A stretch of 63,717 bases of DNA, from positions 1 to 63,717 of the forward strand of contig CAYTSA010000010.1 in NCBI GenBank assembly GCA_964440345.1. The letters run 5' to 3'. The notes under the pieces were generated by a model. It saw only the letters and a list, made by a program, of their open reading frames with translations, was not told the origin of the DNA and did no database searches. Below are positions 17,695-27,294 of this stretch, in pieces (positions within the stretch are counted from its first letter, which is position 1; the number at the start of each line of letters is the position of its first letter). This DNA is from CAYTSA01 sp964440345 (lineage in GTDB: Bacteria > Desulfobacterota > Desulfovibrionia > Desulfovibrionales > Desulfovibrionaceae). The position numbers and the translations under genes were made by a program.

Positions 17695-19905
17695 ATGCCT
17701 TGGCCACGCATTTTGCTTGCCTTTTTCATAATCACCTGTCTATTGCCTGTCGCCGCCGGCGTGGCCGGGGAGGCGGCGCAGCATGCGCCGGCCCCTGGTC
17801 TTGCTCCTGAACCTGTTGTCTGGCGCGACGGCGACACCGTGCGCAGGGTCTATCTGGCGCTGGACGAGGCGGCGGTGTTCCATGCACAGCAGCCTGCAGA
17901 TTCACAGTCGCTCGCGAGGAGACTCCACCCCCAAGCCCGGGTCGCCCGCCAAGGCAGCCGGGTTTCTTTTGTTGACCTACCTGAACAAACAGCGCCTTCT
18001 ATTATTGCGGACCAGGCTTTGAAGCGGCGCTCTGGCGCAACCAAGGATATTGTTGCCCCCGTCTACTACGCCAGCCCGCAAAAATTTCCCAACACCCGCA
18101 TGGCCTTAAAAAATGAAATCATTGTGCGATTTGACGGTGTTGACGAAGCCACAGTTGCCGCCATTGAAGCCCGGCGTAAATTGCAGCGCGTCAAGAAACT
18201 TTCCTTTGGCGAAGCCGTGTATGTCTATGCAACAGCTGACCCTATGCACACACTCTCTGTTTCCACAGACTTATACGATGAACCCGGGGTCACCTACAGC
18301 GTTCCCAACTGGATGCAACAGGCCAGCCTGCATCGAACGCCTAAAGACCCTTACTTCCCTGCTCAGTGGCACCTGCGTAATGAATACCCGGACCATGCAG
18401 GCGAAGACATCGCTTCCGGCAGCATGCCCACAGTGTGGAGCTACTATTCCGGATCTTCCAATGAAATTATCGCCATTGTCGACGACGCCATTGAGATTAC
18501 CCATGAAGATTTGCAAGCAAACATTTCTCAGCAGTTTTCCTTTGACTGGGTGGACAACGACCGCGACCCGAGCCCTGCCACTACTTCCGGCAACCACGGC
18601 ACCGCCGTCGCCTCCTGCGCCGCCGGCGTATGGGACAACGGCGTCGGGGTTTCCGGCGTGGCGCCGAATGCAGTACTGGCCCCCATGCGGTTAATCGAGC
18701 GAACCATCTCTGAAGGGGATCTGGACTCAGATATATTGTTGCTGCTGGCAGACGCTGCAGAGGCCTTGAGTTACCAGAACAACTACATTGACGTGTATAA
18801 CAACAGCTGGGGAATTACACTCAACGGCTACAATTCCATACTAGGCTATCTGACTGGCCCGGTCCGCGACGCATTGCGCAACGGCGCAGTCAACGGCAGA
18901 AACGGCTACGGTTGCATTTATGTGTGGGCGGCTGGCAACGACAACGAGATAGACGACTATGCCGATTATGAAGAGTTCAACAACTCCAGGTTCACAATAG
19001 CCGTCGCCGCCTGCGACGTAACGGGAAAGCAGGCCGATTACTCTGAGCGCGGCTCCAGCATCCTCATCAATGCGCCGTCCGGCGGCGGCTACACAGACAC
19101 CGGCGTCTACGCCGGCATTACCACCGCCGACCGCACTGGCGAATACGGCTACAACCCAGGCGGCACAGAGCAGGACTATTTTGACGGCAACTACACCTCC
19201 CTGCTTGCCGGGACTTCTTTTTCCGCCCCCCTGGTTTCCGGAGCAGTAGCCCTGATGCTGGAAGCCAAACCGGACCTGACGTGGCGCGAGGTCAAAGCCA
19301 TACTTCTGGAAACTGCGGTCCAGAACGACCCGGCAGACCCCAGCTGGAAACGCAACGGAGGCAACTACCTCATCAGCGATAAATACGGATTTGGCCGTAT
19401 TGACGTGGACAAAGCCATACAAGCCATTAATAATCCTGAGCTATATATGGTCAATCCCATTCCCTTGGGAACTGAGATTTCCGTAAGCTATACGGCGCAA
19501 CCGAATTTGGTCATCCCTGATTTTAACGAAAGCGGCTCCACATCCACAATCCAAGTTCCAGAGTCCATACAGGTAGAGCATGTTGAGGTTGTTTTCTCCG
19601 CCAACGACCACCCGTACTGGGCCGACCTGGACATACGCATCACTTCGCCTTCAGGCTTGTCGCTCAAGCTCGCGGAGACGCACGCCTTTGAGAACAACCA
19701 ACAGACCACAGACACCTATGACAACTGGCGATTCGGCACGCCCCAATTCTATGGCGAGGACAGCCAGGGAGCCTGGACCCTTTTCGTCAAAGACCTTTCG
19801 CCAAACTTCACCGGCACCTTTCAGTCGTGGACTCTCAATATCTACGGCGTACGTAAAACCTCCAACCCGGTCAGCGCCATTATCCCGCTGCTTTTGCTTC
19901 AATAG
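17695..19905 (+). CDS. Exported subtilisin-like serine protease with P-domain
   Basis: A 736-residue secreted protease. A signal peptide (residues 1-25) and a propeptide of about 180 residues precede the S8 domain. The catalytic triad is visible as Asp263 (IAIVDD), His301 (GNHGTAVA) and Ser508 (GTSFSAP). The C-terminal region (about 610-725) is a proprotein-convertase P-domain ending with GAWTLFVKDLSPNFTGTFQS. Kexin/furin-like domain order suggests cleavage of exported proteins. The last residues (AIIPLLLLQ) are hydrophobic, an odd C-terminal tail I cannot explain. Function in this cell is unknown; no inhibitor or secretion genes adjoin. Confidence 0.9.
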   Translation: MPWPRILLAFFIITCLLPVAAGVAGEAAQHAPAPGLAPEPVVWRDGDTVRRVYLALDEAAVFHAQQPADSQSLARRLHPQARVARQGSRVSFVDLPEQTAPSIIADQALKRRSGATKDIVAPVYYASPQKFPNTRMALKNEIIVRFDGVDEATVAAIEARRKLQRVKKLSFGEAVYVYATADPMHTLSVSTDLYDEPGVTYSVPNWMQQASLHRTPKDPYFPAQWHLRNEYPDHAGEDIASGSMPTVWSYYSGSSNEIIAIVDDAIEITHEDLQANISQQFSFDWVDNDRDPSPATTSGNHGTAVASCAAGVWDNGVGVSGVAPNAVLAPMRLIERTISEGDLDSDILLLLADAAEALSYQNNYIDVYNNSWGITLNGYNSILGYLTGPVRDALRNGAVNGRNGYGCIYVWAAGNDNEIDDYADYEEFNNSRFTIAVAACDVTGKQADYSERGSSILINAPSGGGYTDTGVYAGITTADRTGEYGYNPGGTEQDYFDGNYTSLLAGTSFSAPLVSGAVALMLEAKPDLTWREVKAILLETAVQNDPADPSWKRNGGNYLISDKYGFGRIDVDKAIQAINNPELYMVNPIPLGTEISVSYTAQPNLVIPDFNESGSTSTIQVPESIQVEHVEVVFSANDHPYWADLDIRITSPSGLSLKLAETHAFENNQQTTDTYDNWRFGTPQFYGEDSQGAWTLFVKDLSPNFTGTFQSWTLNIYGVRKTSNPVSAIIPLLLLQ

Positions 19906-19909
19906 TTTG

Positions 19910-19926
19910 CTCCTGTGCGACAGGAG
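19910..19926 (+). terminator. Short hairpin after the protease gene
   Basis: CTCCTGT-GCG-ACAGGAG is a perfect 7-bp stem a few bases after the protease stop codon. There is no strong T-run, so termination is uncertain. Confidence 0.35.
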
Positions 19927-20108
19927 TTACTGCAGGACATGACCCGGTATCCGCTAGTAAAGCGTCTAAGCATGAGCAGAGCCCATGAGTTGTGAGGCGA
20001 AAAGCCAGCTCAACAGCGGCTTTGCCTTACTCTCTGGAGCGTAACGAAAACGACACACATATTCGCTACATACGTGTCGCAACCTTTGACACCTCCCAGG
20101 AGTGAGCC

Positions 20109-20453
20109 ATGGAAATACAAGAAATTCAAATCGACGACACTGTCAGCCACATAGCACTTTCCGGAAAGCTTGACGTTGCAGGCGAAAACGCTATAGGCAA
20201 CCTCTTTACAGCCTTGACGTCAACGCGGCGCAAGCCAGCTGTCGTGGACATGACGGACGTTTCTTTTATTGCCTCTTTGGGCATACGGCTGCTGCTTTCC
20301 AACGCCAGAACCCTGGCTAAACATGGGTGCAAATTTGTTGTTGTGGCTCCGGAGGGCATGGTAAAAAGCACCCTTGTTTCCGGCGGCGTGGAATCTGTCA
20401 TTGCTATTGCCGCCACGCCGGAAGAAGGCGTACAACTGGCCACATCGGACTAG
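20109..20453 (+). CDS. STAS-domain anti-sigma-factor antagonist-like protein
   Basis: A 114-residue single STAS domain. The pattern VVDMTDVSFIASLGIRLLL carries the phosphorylatable Ser at residue 56, as in SpoIIAA/RsbV. Such proteins bind an anti-sigma kinase or act in partner-switching circuits controlling stress or c-di-GMP enzymes. No RsbW-like kinase is visible in this window, so its partner is elsewhere. The ATG follows AGGAGTGAGCC. Confidence 0.88.
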   Translation: MEIQEIQIDDTVSHIALSGKLDVAGENAIGNLFTALTSTRRKPAVVDMTDVSFIASLGIRLLLSNARTLAKHGCKFVVVAPEGMVKSTLVSGGVESVIAIAATPEEGVQLATSD

Positions 20454-20505
20454 CATGCCGTTAAGTCTGCACCAGGCTTCCACAGTTCTCTCCCCCTGCG
20501 CCAGG

Positions 20506-20670
20506 GTCTCTCAACAGCTTTCGTTGCGAGTTTGAGGAATAGCTGCAGTAGGCAAGGCTGAAGCGAAAAATGGCTTGCAGGCTTAGTAGCGCTACTTCAT
20601 AAGTCATTTTTTGCTGAAACCGCAGCATGATGCAATTATAACCAAACGAAGCAGACAGGTATTTAGAGAT
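20506..20670 (+). repeat. MITE-like dispersed repeat, copy A
   Basis: One of three related non-coding copies in this window. Shared core: TTTTTTGCTGAAA, CGCAGCATGATGCAA and AACCAAACG, ending in GGTATTTAGAGA. The left end GTCTCTCAACAGC is a degraded form of the terminal inverted repeat seen in copy B. Copy A keeps a middle segment (AGTAGCGCTACTTCATAAGTC) that copy B lacks and copy C retains. The gap 20454-20893 holds this repeat and otherwise nothing I can identify before the NUDIX gene. Confidence 0.75.
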
Positions 20671-20893
20671 GTTGGGCCTAGCAGGTCGGCTTGAATTTTT
20701 TTGCGCACAAGCCTTGGTCCTTCCTGAAACAGTCCGTTCTGGAACAACGCTTGATTTCTTTGTGCCAGCATACTACTGTTTACAGCAGAATGCTGGCGGA
20801 TTCCTGCTGGTTTTCCCAAGCTGCTAAGCCGTTGCTGCTCATGGATATTCGACGTATCAACGACAACAAGCACCTGTAACGCCTACCTATAGT

Positions 20894-21304
20894 ATGCACA
20901 ACACTGCCCCGCGTATCATCGACGTTGTCGCCGCCGTCATCTGGAAGGGTGATGCTTTGCTGGCGGTGCAAAGGCCAGAAGGCAAAGATATGGCTGGCTT
21001 TTGGGAATTTCCTGGCGGCAAAGTAGAGCCGGGTGAATCTCTGGAGGACGCCTTGCATCGCGAACTTAAGGAGGAGCTTGGGCTGACGCCTTCAGAGACA
21101 ACCTTCTGGCGCGAGGCAGAGCATGATTATGGGCATATCAAAGTCCGGCTGTATTTTTTTCACGTCCGCGCGTTTACCGGCCAGCCGCAAGGACTCGAAG
21201 GCCACGTCCTGGCTTGGCGCACGCCGGACGAAGCTTGCAAGCTGCCTTTCCTGGAGGCTGACGCAGCCATACTTGATGCATTGTGCGCAAACCATGCAAC
21301 CTGA
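20894..21304 (+). CDS. NUDIX hydrolase, MutT-like 8-oxo-dGTP diphosphatase
   Basis: A 136-residue protein with the full Nudix box: GGKVEPGESLEDALHRELKE then ELGL, containing the REXXEE metal-binding core. The N-terminal strand IIDVVAAVIWKGDALLAVQR and the following PEGKDMAGFWEFPGG match MutT-type enzymes that clean oxidised dGTP from the nucleotide pool. It is followed after 24 bp by metF. Substrate preference is an inference from similarity to MutT. Confidence 0.88.
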   Translation: MHNTAPRIIDVVAAVIWKGDALLAVQRPEGKDMAGFWEFPGGKVEPGESLEDALHRELKEELGLTPSETTFWREAEHDYGHIKVRLYFFHVRAFTGQPQGLEGHVLAWRTPDEACKLPFLEADAAILDALCANHAT

Positions 21305-21328
21305 GGAACCAACTTTCCAGGAGACTGT

Positions 21329-22201
21329 ATGCGTATACACGAAGCACTAGAAACGTCAGAAAAATTCCTCTCTCTTGAATTTTTTCCACCAAAAGAACTG
21401 GATAAGTGGCCTGCTTTTTTCGCCACAGCGGAAGAGCTCAAAGCAGTGAACCCTCTCTTTGTTTCCGTTACTTACGGCGCAGGGGGCTCTACCCAAGCGT
21501 ATACTTTGGATATAGTGGCGCGTTTGAAAAAAGACTTGGGCTACGAGCCAATGGCCCACCTGACCTGCGTAGGCGCTGACGCAGTCGCCATTAGCGACTT
21601 TCTGAGCCGTCTGAAAAAAGCAGATATCCACAACGTGCTTGCTTTGCGCGGCGACCCCCCAAAAGCCATGACGGACTTCCAGCCAGACAACGAAGCCTTT
21701 CAGCACGGCAGCGACCTGACAGCTTTCATCAGAAGCAAGAGCCCGCACTTGAGTATAGGCGTAGCAGGATATCCGGAGAAACACCCGGAAGCGCCCAGTT
21801 TTGAAGAAGACCTGCGCATGCTTAAACTCAAGGTAGACAGCGGCGGCGACTTTATTGTTACCCAGCTCTTTTTCGACAACGACTTGTATTTCAATTTCGT
21901 GGACAAAGCCCGCGAAATCGGAATTGAGTCTGTCATTATCCCTGGCGTGCTCCCAGTGCTCAACGTCGAAACCGTCAAACGCTTCACTGCCTTTTGCGGC
22001 GCAAGCCTGCCGCCCGAGTATCTGGCCCGCCTGGAACAAGCTAACATGGACGGGGGTAAAGAAGCAGTGGAGGAGCTGGGCGTAGAATACGCAGCCAACC
22101 AAGTGCAGGACTTGCTGGACCGAGGCGCCCCCGGGGCCCACCTCTACACCCTTAACCGCTCCAAAGCCTGTCTGGACATCGCATCCCGGGTCAGGCTGTA
22201 G
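21329..22201 (+). CDS. metF: Methylenetetrahydrofolate reductase
   Basis: A 290-residue flavoprotein that reduces 5,10-methylene-THF to 5-methyl-THF for methionine synthesis. The family start FLSLEFFPPKE with the catalytic Glu is present, followed by VSVTYGAGGST, MAHLTCVGAD and VLALRGDPPKA. The segment GGDFIVTQLFFDND and a final conserved barrel fit MetF throughout. Length is normal and the ribosome site AGGAGACTGT is good. It probably shares a transcript with the NUDIX gene. Confidence 0.95.
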   Translation: MRIHEALETSEKFLSLEFFPPKELDKWPAFFATAEELKAVNPLFVSVTYGAGGSTQAYTLDIVARLKKDLGYEPMAHLTCVGADAVAISDFLSRLKKADIHNVLALRGDPPKAMTDFQPDNEAFQHGSDLTAFIRSKSPHLSIGVAGYPEKHPEAPSFEEDLRMLKLKVDSGGDFIVTQLFFDNDLYFNFVDKAREIGIESVIIPGVLPVLNVETVKRFTAFCGASLPPEYLARLEQANMDGGKEAVEELGVEYAANQVQDLLDRGAPGAHLYTLNRSKACLDIASRVRL

Positions 22202-22224
22202 CCGCCAATCGGCAGGAGAGCCGC

Positions 22225-22668
22225 ATGAATCCCTTTTTCATCGCCCTGGCCCTGGCAGCCGGCGCTTGCATACCGTTGCAGGCCGGCGTTAACGCTGCGC
22301 TCAGCCGCTATGTCGCCGGCCCAGTGCAGGCGGCCCTCATTTCCTTCACTGTCGGAACCATTGGCTTGGCGGTTCTTTGCCTGGCCGCCCGGCTGCCCCT
22401 GCCCCTTGCAGCCGCTGTGGGCCAGACTCACGTGTGGCACTGGCTGGGCGGTTTACTCGGCGCGTTTTTAGTCAGCCTCACAGTGTTTTTAGCTCCTAAA
22501 ATCGGCGCCGCAACAATGATAGCGCTTATTGTCGCCGGACAAATGTTTGGCTCCATTGTGCTGGACCACTTCGGCTGGGTGGGGTATGATCTTCGTCCGG
22601 CAAGTTTTGCACGGCTGGCGGGAGCATTGCTTATCGTGGCCGGCGTTATACTGGTGAGAAAATTCTGA
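22225..22668 (+). CDS. YdcZ-like (DUF606) small multidrug/metabolite transporter
   Basis: A 147-residue membrane protein with five hydrophobic segments. It begins FFIALALAAGACIPLQAGVN, the DUF606 signature in which a small half-size EamA-like unit is built. Members usually work as dimers or pairs and have unknown substrates. It lies 23 bp after metF and 19 bp before the hemerythrin gene in the same direction. Confidence 0.85.
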   Translation: MNPFFIALALAAGACIPLQAGVNAALSRYVAGPVQAALISFTVGTIGLAVLCLAARLPLPLAAAVGQTHVWHWLGGLLGAFLVSLTVFLAPKIGAATMIALIVAGQMFGSIVLDHFGWVGYDLRPASFARLAGALLIVAGVILVRKF

Positions 22669-22687
22669 TTTTTCAAGGAGGTTATGT

Positions 22688-23101
22688 ATGGGAGCAGTCA
22701 ATTGGAACCAATCCATGCACATTGGCGTCAAGGAGATCGACGCTCAACATGAAAAGCTGACCGGGCTTATTAACACCCTCTACTACGCCTACATGGACGG
22801 TTCAGAGCAGGATATTCTGGCGCCCATTATCCATGAAATCAATGATTACGCCCATTACCACTTTAATACAGAAGAAAAATACATGGACATGGTGGAGGAC
22901 GACTACCCCCAGTGCGACGGTCACGTGCAAGAGCACATGAAATTTTTTTCCTCAGTCCTCGACTTTCTTTTCAAGTACCTGGAGAACAAGCAAGACATCG
23001 CGCCAGAACTTCTGGACTTTCTTACAGACTGGTGGACCAGCCACATCATGCATGTGGACCGCCAACTGGGAAAGAAGCTGCAGGAAAAGGGCGTCGTATG
23101 A
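22688..23101 (+). CDS. Bacteriohemerythrin
   Basis: A 137-residue four-helix bundle with a non-heme di-iron site that binds oxygen. Iron ligands are visible in order: DAQHEKL, HYHFNTEEKYM, HVQEHMKFF and HIMHVDRQL, the usual spacing of His and Glu/Asp ligands. Free-standing hemerythrins in anaerobes supply or sense oxygen. The ribosome site AAGGAGG is strong. Confidence 0.95.
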   Translation: MGAVNWNQSMHIGVKEIDAQHEKLTGLINTLYYAYMDGSEQDILAPIIHEINDYAHYHFNTEEKYMDMVEDDYPQCDGHVQEHMKFFSSVLDFLFKYLENKQDIAPELLDFLTDWWTSHIMHVDRQLGKKLQEKGVV

Positions 23102-23106
23102 ACACC

Positions 23107-24465
23107 TTATAAAGACGGTAAACCCGCATAATCCAGATCATACCGCGGCGCGCGGAACATGCGTGCCGCCTTGCCGCCATCTTCAGCGGCGTATTCCCAC
23201 ACAATCTCTCCAGCGCTAGTGACTTCAAACACGCGGCCCGTTTCGCCCTCGCATATGAGGGTGTTGCCGTTTTCCAGCCTTTGCGCCCCAGAGATGCGCG
23301 GCGAGTAGAAATCCGTGGCAGGATCCGCCTTGTACTTCCATGCCGGGGACGAAGGACCGTACGTATCGCCGTCCATGGCGTATACGCCGTTGGTCTCTGG
23401 CGGCGCGATCTCCACCACTGTGGAGTAGTCGCCGTCTTTGCGGCCCTGGCCATTATTGTAGATGAGAATATTGCCTGCGCCTGGCAGCCCTTCAGCTATC
23501 CACAAGGGGTCGTGCTGGCCAAACAGCTGCTGGTCGTCGCTGGTTCCCGCCCCATACGCCGCAGGATTACCCCAGCGGTAGAGAATATCGCCGCCTTTAC
23601 CGTAGGTCCCGCCAGAGGAGCCGGAGGCTTCCTCTGTGGTCGTGGAGTGGTCTATCACCCATATTTCGCTAAACGTATGCACGCTGACCATCACTTGGTC
23701 TGTAAGCGGATTGTACGTTACCGCGTTAAAGTGCAGCCAGTCGGCGTTCGGTATGTCATAATAATTCACATCAATACGTTCAGGGTAGTCGGATGGACTT
23801 CCGTAGTTGGGCTTTGCAGTATCTTCATTTTGCACCAAGTGGTCCCAGGCCTTCCACTCCCACACGGTCTTGCCGGTATCAATATCTATCTCCACCAGGC
23901 TGTCCGGCCACAACTCCCCGTCAGCAAGTCCTTTGCGGCCCATTTCCCGTGCTTCCTGCTGGTTTTTGTATTCCCACACGATCATCAACAGGTTGCCGTT
24001 AGGCAAATACTCCATGTCATGATGCGGGCAGTGGCTGTCCTCTTCGTAGTGCGTATATGACCACAGCACTGTGCTGTCCGTATCCAGCAATTCAAACAGG
24101 CCGCCTGAAGCCGCCTCCTGGCTGAAGGGCGCTATATCGCTTAAAGTACAGGCCCTGAGCAGCCGGCCGTCATCCAGCAAATACGTGGAGTGCGCCGGTC
24201 TGTAGCTGCTGGTCCATGTAAAGACAGTATTCTTGTCGTTGTCCAGCAGGGAAATATCTGTGCTGGTGATGGGGGCGATGAGCGTGTAACCCGACCAGGG
24301 TTCGCCGTCTGCAGTTGCGCCGCCGCCGTCAGCCTTCAGCAGCAGCAACTGCCGGGCGCCATTGGAAGCGAAGACCACTTCCGAAAGCGGGGCAAGAAAA
24401 AACATAACGCAGAGCACAGCAGCTGCAGGAAAGACCGAAGCAAGAAAAGCAGGCTTGAAGTTCAT
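23107..24465 (-). CDS. Exported arylsulfotransferase (ASST) family protein
   Basis: A 452-residue protein with a signal peptide (about 33 residues). The beta-propeller pattern of the arylsulfotransferase family is clear: HHDMEYLPNGNLLMIVWEY, then DWLHFNAVTYNPLTDQVMV, SEIWVIDHSTTT, and GQHDPLWI with NILIYNNGQGR. In ASST a His in such a loop carries the sulfate; the His of DWLHFNAV and GQHDP are the candidates here. It would act in the periplasm on phenolic sulfates or related compounds. Activity is inferred from family only. Confidence 0.85.
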   Translation of the reverse strand: MNFKPAFLASVFPAAAVLCVMFFLAPLSEVVFASNGARQLLLLKADGGGATADGEPWSGYTLIAPITSTDISLLDNDKNTVFTWTSSYRPAHSTYLLDDGRLLRACTLSDIAPFSQEAASGGLFELLDTDSTVLWSYTHYEEDSHCPHHDMEYLPNGNLLMIVWEYKNQQEAREMGRKGLADGELWPDSLVEIDIDTGKTVWEWKAWDHLVQNEDTAKPNYGSPSDYPERIDVNYYDIPNADWLHFNAVTYNPLTDQVMVSVHTFSEIWVIDHSTTTEEASGSSGGTYGKGGDILYRWGNPAAYGAGTSDDQQLFGQHDPLWIAEGLPGAGNILIYNNGQGRKDGDYSTVVEIAPPETNGVYAMDGDTYGPSSPAWKYKADPATDFYSPRISGAQRLENGNTLICEGETGRVFEVTSAGEIVWEYAAEDGGKAARMFRAPRYDLDYAGLPSL

Positions 24466-24512
24466 TGACGCGTCCTCCTCTTGTCACTGTATACGGCATT
24501 GGAGAAAACTGG

Positions 24513-25430
24513 TCACCCCTTTTCTGTTCCCTTGTGTCTGCATCTACCGCGGCTCTGGCTCAAATACACCCCAACAAAAACAACGCCCGCAGCCATACAC
24601 TGGCTAGGCGTAAACCGCTCTCCCAGAAAGATAAATCCCATAAGCGCGGAAATGGCCGGAATGAGATTGATGAACGCCGAGGCCTGGCCCGCCGGCAGCC
24701 TGCTCGTCCCGAAGTTATACAGCCCGTACGCCCCAATGGAAACAAAAGAGCCCAAGTACAGCACCGCCCAGAGCGCGCCTGGGTGTATATGCATGGTGGC
24801 CTGCGCGGCCGGGAATAGCAGCGCTGGCGCATAAAACACAGCGCCCACGCCCGCCTGGACCGCAGTGAGAAACCACGGCGAGTAACGAGCGCTGAGGTAT
24901 TTGAGCATGACCATATAGCCCACCGCGCAGACCATGGCCACAAACTCAAGAAAGTTGCCCAAGGCAGGATTGGGCGAATCCTCAGTGGCGACGCCAGCCA
25001 AGCTGAGCCAGACAACCCCGGCCATGGCTGCGCCAAAACCGACCCAAGTGCGCCGGGGCAGACGCTCGCCCAGGGTGATCTGCGCCGTCAGCGCCACCAT
25101 GGCTGGCAGCATGGCCGTCGCCATGCCCGCTTGGGAGGCGCTGGTGTACGTAAGAGCGTATGACTCAAAAATAAAATACAAACAGGGTTCGCACAGGGCC
25201 ATGAAAAGCATGCGCTTGACGTCCCCGGGAACATACGCCGCCCTGGCGTGGCGCAGCAAAGAAGGGGCAGCAACGCCAAATAGCAGGGCAGCAACGCCCA
25301 TGCGGCCGAACATGACCAACAGGGGATGGTAGTGCGCCACCGCCGCCTTCATGACGGCGAATGAACTGGCCCAGATGGACACTGCAGCGACTAAGGCGAC
25401 AGTAGCGGTAAATTGCGGGCTTCTGGCCAC
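24513..25430 (-). CDS. EamA/DMT family transporter
   Basis: A 305-residue inner-membrane protein with ten predicted helices arranged as two EamA repeats. The first repeat starts VALVAAVSIWASSFAVMKAA; the second ends in FINLIPAISALMGFIFLGE, the typical EamA pattern. Substrate (amino acid, metabolite or drug) cannot be inferred. The gene is followed by the arylsulfotransferase gene after 47 bp but no functional link is evident. Confidence 0.9.
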   Translation of the reverse strand: MARSPQFTATVALVAAVSIWASSFAVMKAAVAHYHPLLVMFGRMGVAALLFGVAAPSLLRHARAAYVPGDVKRMLFMALCEPCLYFIFESYALTYTSASQAGMATAMLPAMVALTAQITLGERLPRRTWVGFGAAMAGVVWLSLAGVATEDSPNPALGNFLEFVAMVCAVGYMVMLKYLSARYSPWFLTAVQAGVGAVFYAPALLFPAAQATMHIHPGALWAVLYLGSFVSIGAYGLYNFGTSRLPAGQASAFINLIPAISALMGFIFLGERFTPSQCMAAGVVFVGVYLSQSRGRCRHKGTEKG

Positions 25431-25594
25431 GCGGGCTCCTTGGAAAAACGATTTTTTGCTTCCTTATCGCCGGCATGGCGGAAAGTCCATGGACTTTTCA
25501 GGTATTGGCGGTCTTGATTTAGCCGATAAAAACAGTCATACATTTGTGGTCGCCCCGGCGTTTTGCCGTCAGGCGCGCCAAGAGGAACATTGCT

Positions 25595-26809
25595 ATGAGC
25601 ATCTACATGGTGGGCCTGGGCATGGACCCAGATGCACTGCCCGAATCGCACATGGACGTCATTGACCAGGCGCAACTATTAGTCGGCGCTCCCGAGGACC
25701 TGGCCGCTTTTGACGATCACCCGGCGGAAAAACTGACGTTGCGCAATATGGATATGACTGCAGTTTTGCAGGAAATCGCTTCCCGCGACGCAGAGGAAAC
25801 GACTGTGGCCGTGCTTTGCCCGGGCGACCCCATGTTTTTCGGCTTTGGCCAGCGGTTTGTGGAAGAGTTCGGTCCGGAAGAAGTCCGCTTGTTGCCTAAC
25901 GTCACTGTGCTGCAGTACGCCGCCTCGACCATGAAAATCCCCTGGCAGGACGTGGTGCCAGTCATGCTGCCGGCGCCAGACGAACACCGCCAGTTATTTG
26001 CCGCCCTGCTGGCCAACGACTGGGTGGCCGCCTTCACTAATCAGCAAGTCATTCCGGCCTCGCTGGCTCAAGCCTTGTTGGACAAGGGCGCGGACAACTA
26101 TGACATGTGGGTGCTTGAAAACCTGGGCACGGAAAACCAGCGCTGGGGAAAGTACTCCTTGGAAGAAGCCGCCCGGCAGCATTTTTCCCGTCACAATCTG
26201 GCTCTTTTCGAACGCACCCGGCCTCCAGCCAGCCCCCTGAGCTTGGGAATACCTGACGAGCAGTTCCACACCGACCGCAGCGGCATCACCAAATGGTCTG
26301 TCCGGGCGGCCGCCCTGGCCGCCCTGCGGCCTGCGCCGAATCATTTGATGTGGGACCTTGGCGCCGGTTGCGGCGCTGTGGCTGTGGAGGCCTCCTCCCT
26401 CATCCGCCGCGGGCTGGTGATCGTGGTGGAAAAGAACGCCGACCGTGTGGCCCTGATCCGCAAAAACGTGCGCCGCTTTGGCGCACTCTTGGTGGAGGTG
26501 GTGCACGGCTCCATGCCCCGCTGCCTGGACGACCTGCCGGACCCGGACCGCGTCTATGTAGGCGGCGGGCTGGGCCAGAACAACTCTGTGCTGGAATGCG
26601 CCTGCCAGCGACTTAAACCTGGCGGGCGCATTGTTGTCCAATGCTCCCGTCTGAACACGCTGGAACAATGCCGCAGGCTTTTATCCGAATATGGCTGGGC
26701 CATGGAGCTGTCCATGCTCCAATGCAGCGAAACAGCGCACATACCCAGTGACCTGCGGCTGGTAGGGGCAGAACCCGTGTTCTTGGTTGCTGCGGAAAAA
26801 CCTGAGTGA
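25595..26809 (+). CDS. cbiET: Cobalt-precorrin-7 methyltransferase / precorrin-6Y methylase (CbiE-CbiT fusion, CobL-type)
   Basis: A 404-residue two-domain enzyme of cobalamin synthesis. The N-terminal half (MSIYMVGLGMDPDALPES; VLCPGDPMFFGFG) is a CbiE-type tetrapyrrole methylase for C5. The C-terminal half, with DLGAGCGAVAVEASSLIRRG near residue 255, is a CbiT-type class I methyltransferase/decarboxylase for C15 and C12. Start at 25595 has the ribosome site AGAGGAA; the longer frame from 25544 is not needed. No other cobalamin genes are adjacent. Confidence 0.93.
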   Translation: MSIYMVGLGMDPDALPESHMDVIDQAQLLVGAPEDLAAFDDHPAEKLTLRNMDMTAVLQEIASRDAEETTVAVLCPGDPMFFGFGQRFVEEFGPEEVRLLPNVTVLQYAASTMKIPWQDVVPVMLPAPDEHRQLFAALLANDWVAAFTNQQVIPASLAQALLDKGADNYDMWVLENLGTENQRWGKYSLEEAARQHFSRHNLALFERTRPPASPLSLGIPDEQFHTDRSGITKWSVRAAALAALRPAPNHLMWDLGAGCGAVAVEASSLIRRGLVIVVEKNADRVALIRKNVRRFGALLVEVVHGSMPRCLDDLPDPDRVYVGGGLGQNNSVLECACQRLKPGGRIVVQCSRLNTLEQCRRLLSEYGWAMELSMLQCSETAHIPSDLRLVGAEPVFLVAAEKPE

Positions 26810-26819
26810 GGAGTCTGGC

Positions 26820-27215
26820 ATGGAGAGCCTGAGCATACGCACGTCGCAACGCGAGGAACTGGCGACCATAACCAGCCAGGTGCAGGATATTGTGACCCGC
26901 AAGGGCTGGCAGGACGGCGCTGTGCTTTTATACTGCCCTCACACTACCGGCGCTGTGACAGTTAATGAAGACGCCGACCCCAGCGTAAAGCGCGACATAA
27001 CCGCAAACCTGGCAAAGCTGATTCCTCGCCGCGGCGATTATCGCCACGCTGAAGGCAACAGCGACGCCCACATCAAGTCATCTCTCTTTGGCTGCGAGCA
27101 GCTGCTTATAGTGGAAAACGGTAAATTACAGCTGGGAACCTGGCAGGGGGTGTTCTTTTGTGAATTCGACGGCCCGCGCAAGCGCACTCTGTGGGTGCAG
27201 TGGCTCGAAAAATAA
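26820..27215 (+). CDS. YjbQ family protein (UPF0047)
   Basis: A 131-residue protein of the YjbQ family. It has the conserved VLLYCPHTTGAVTVNEDADP and, later, GNSDAHIKSSLFGCEQLL, with His and Asp in the presumed active site. Some members have weak thiamine-phosphate synthase activity, but the true role is not known. The start at 26820 follows GAGGAG and lies inside the 10-bp gap after cbiET, so the two genes are co-transcribed. Confidence 0.9.
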   Translation: MESLSIRTSQREELATITSQVQDIVTRKGWQDGAVLLYCPHTTGAVTVNEDADPSVKRDITANLAKLIPRRGDYRHAEGNSDAHIKSSLFGCEQLLIVENGKLQLGTWQGVFFCEFDGPRKRTLWVQWLEK

Positions 27216-27294
27216 TACGGTTGCGCACGCTCACTTGCGGCCCAGCAAGGCGGCAGGCGTCAGAACGCCAGGCTCACGTGTTGCATGATGGAAC

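Noticed and set aside
20691..20879. Short plus-strand ORF between the STAS and NUDIX genes
   Set aside because: No ribosome site, no domain, and it lies next to a MITE copy in a non-coding gap.
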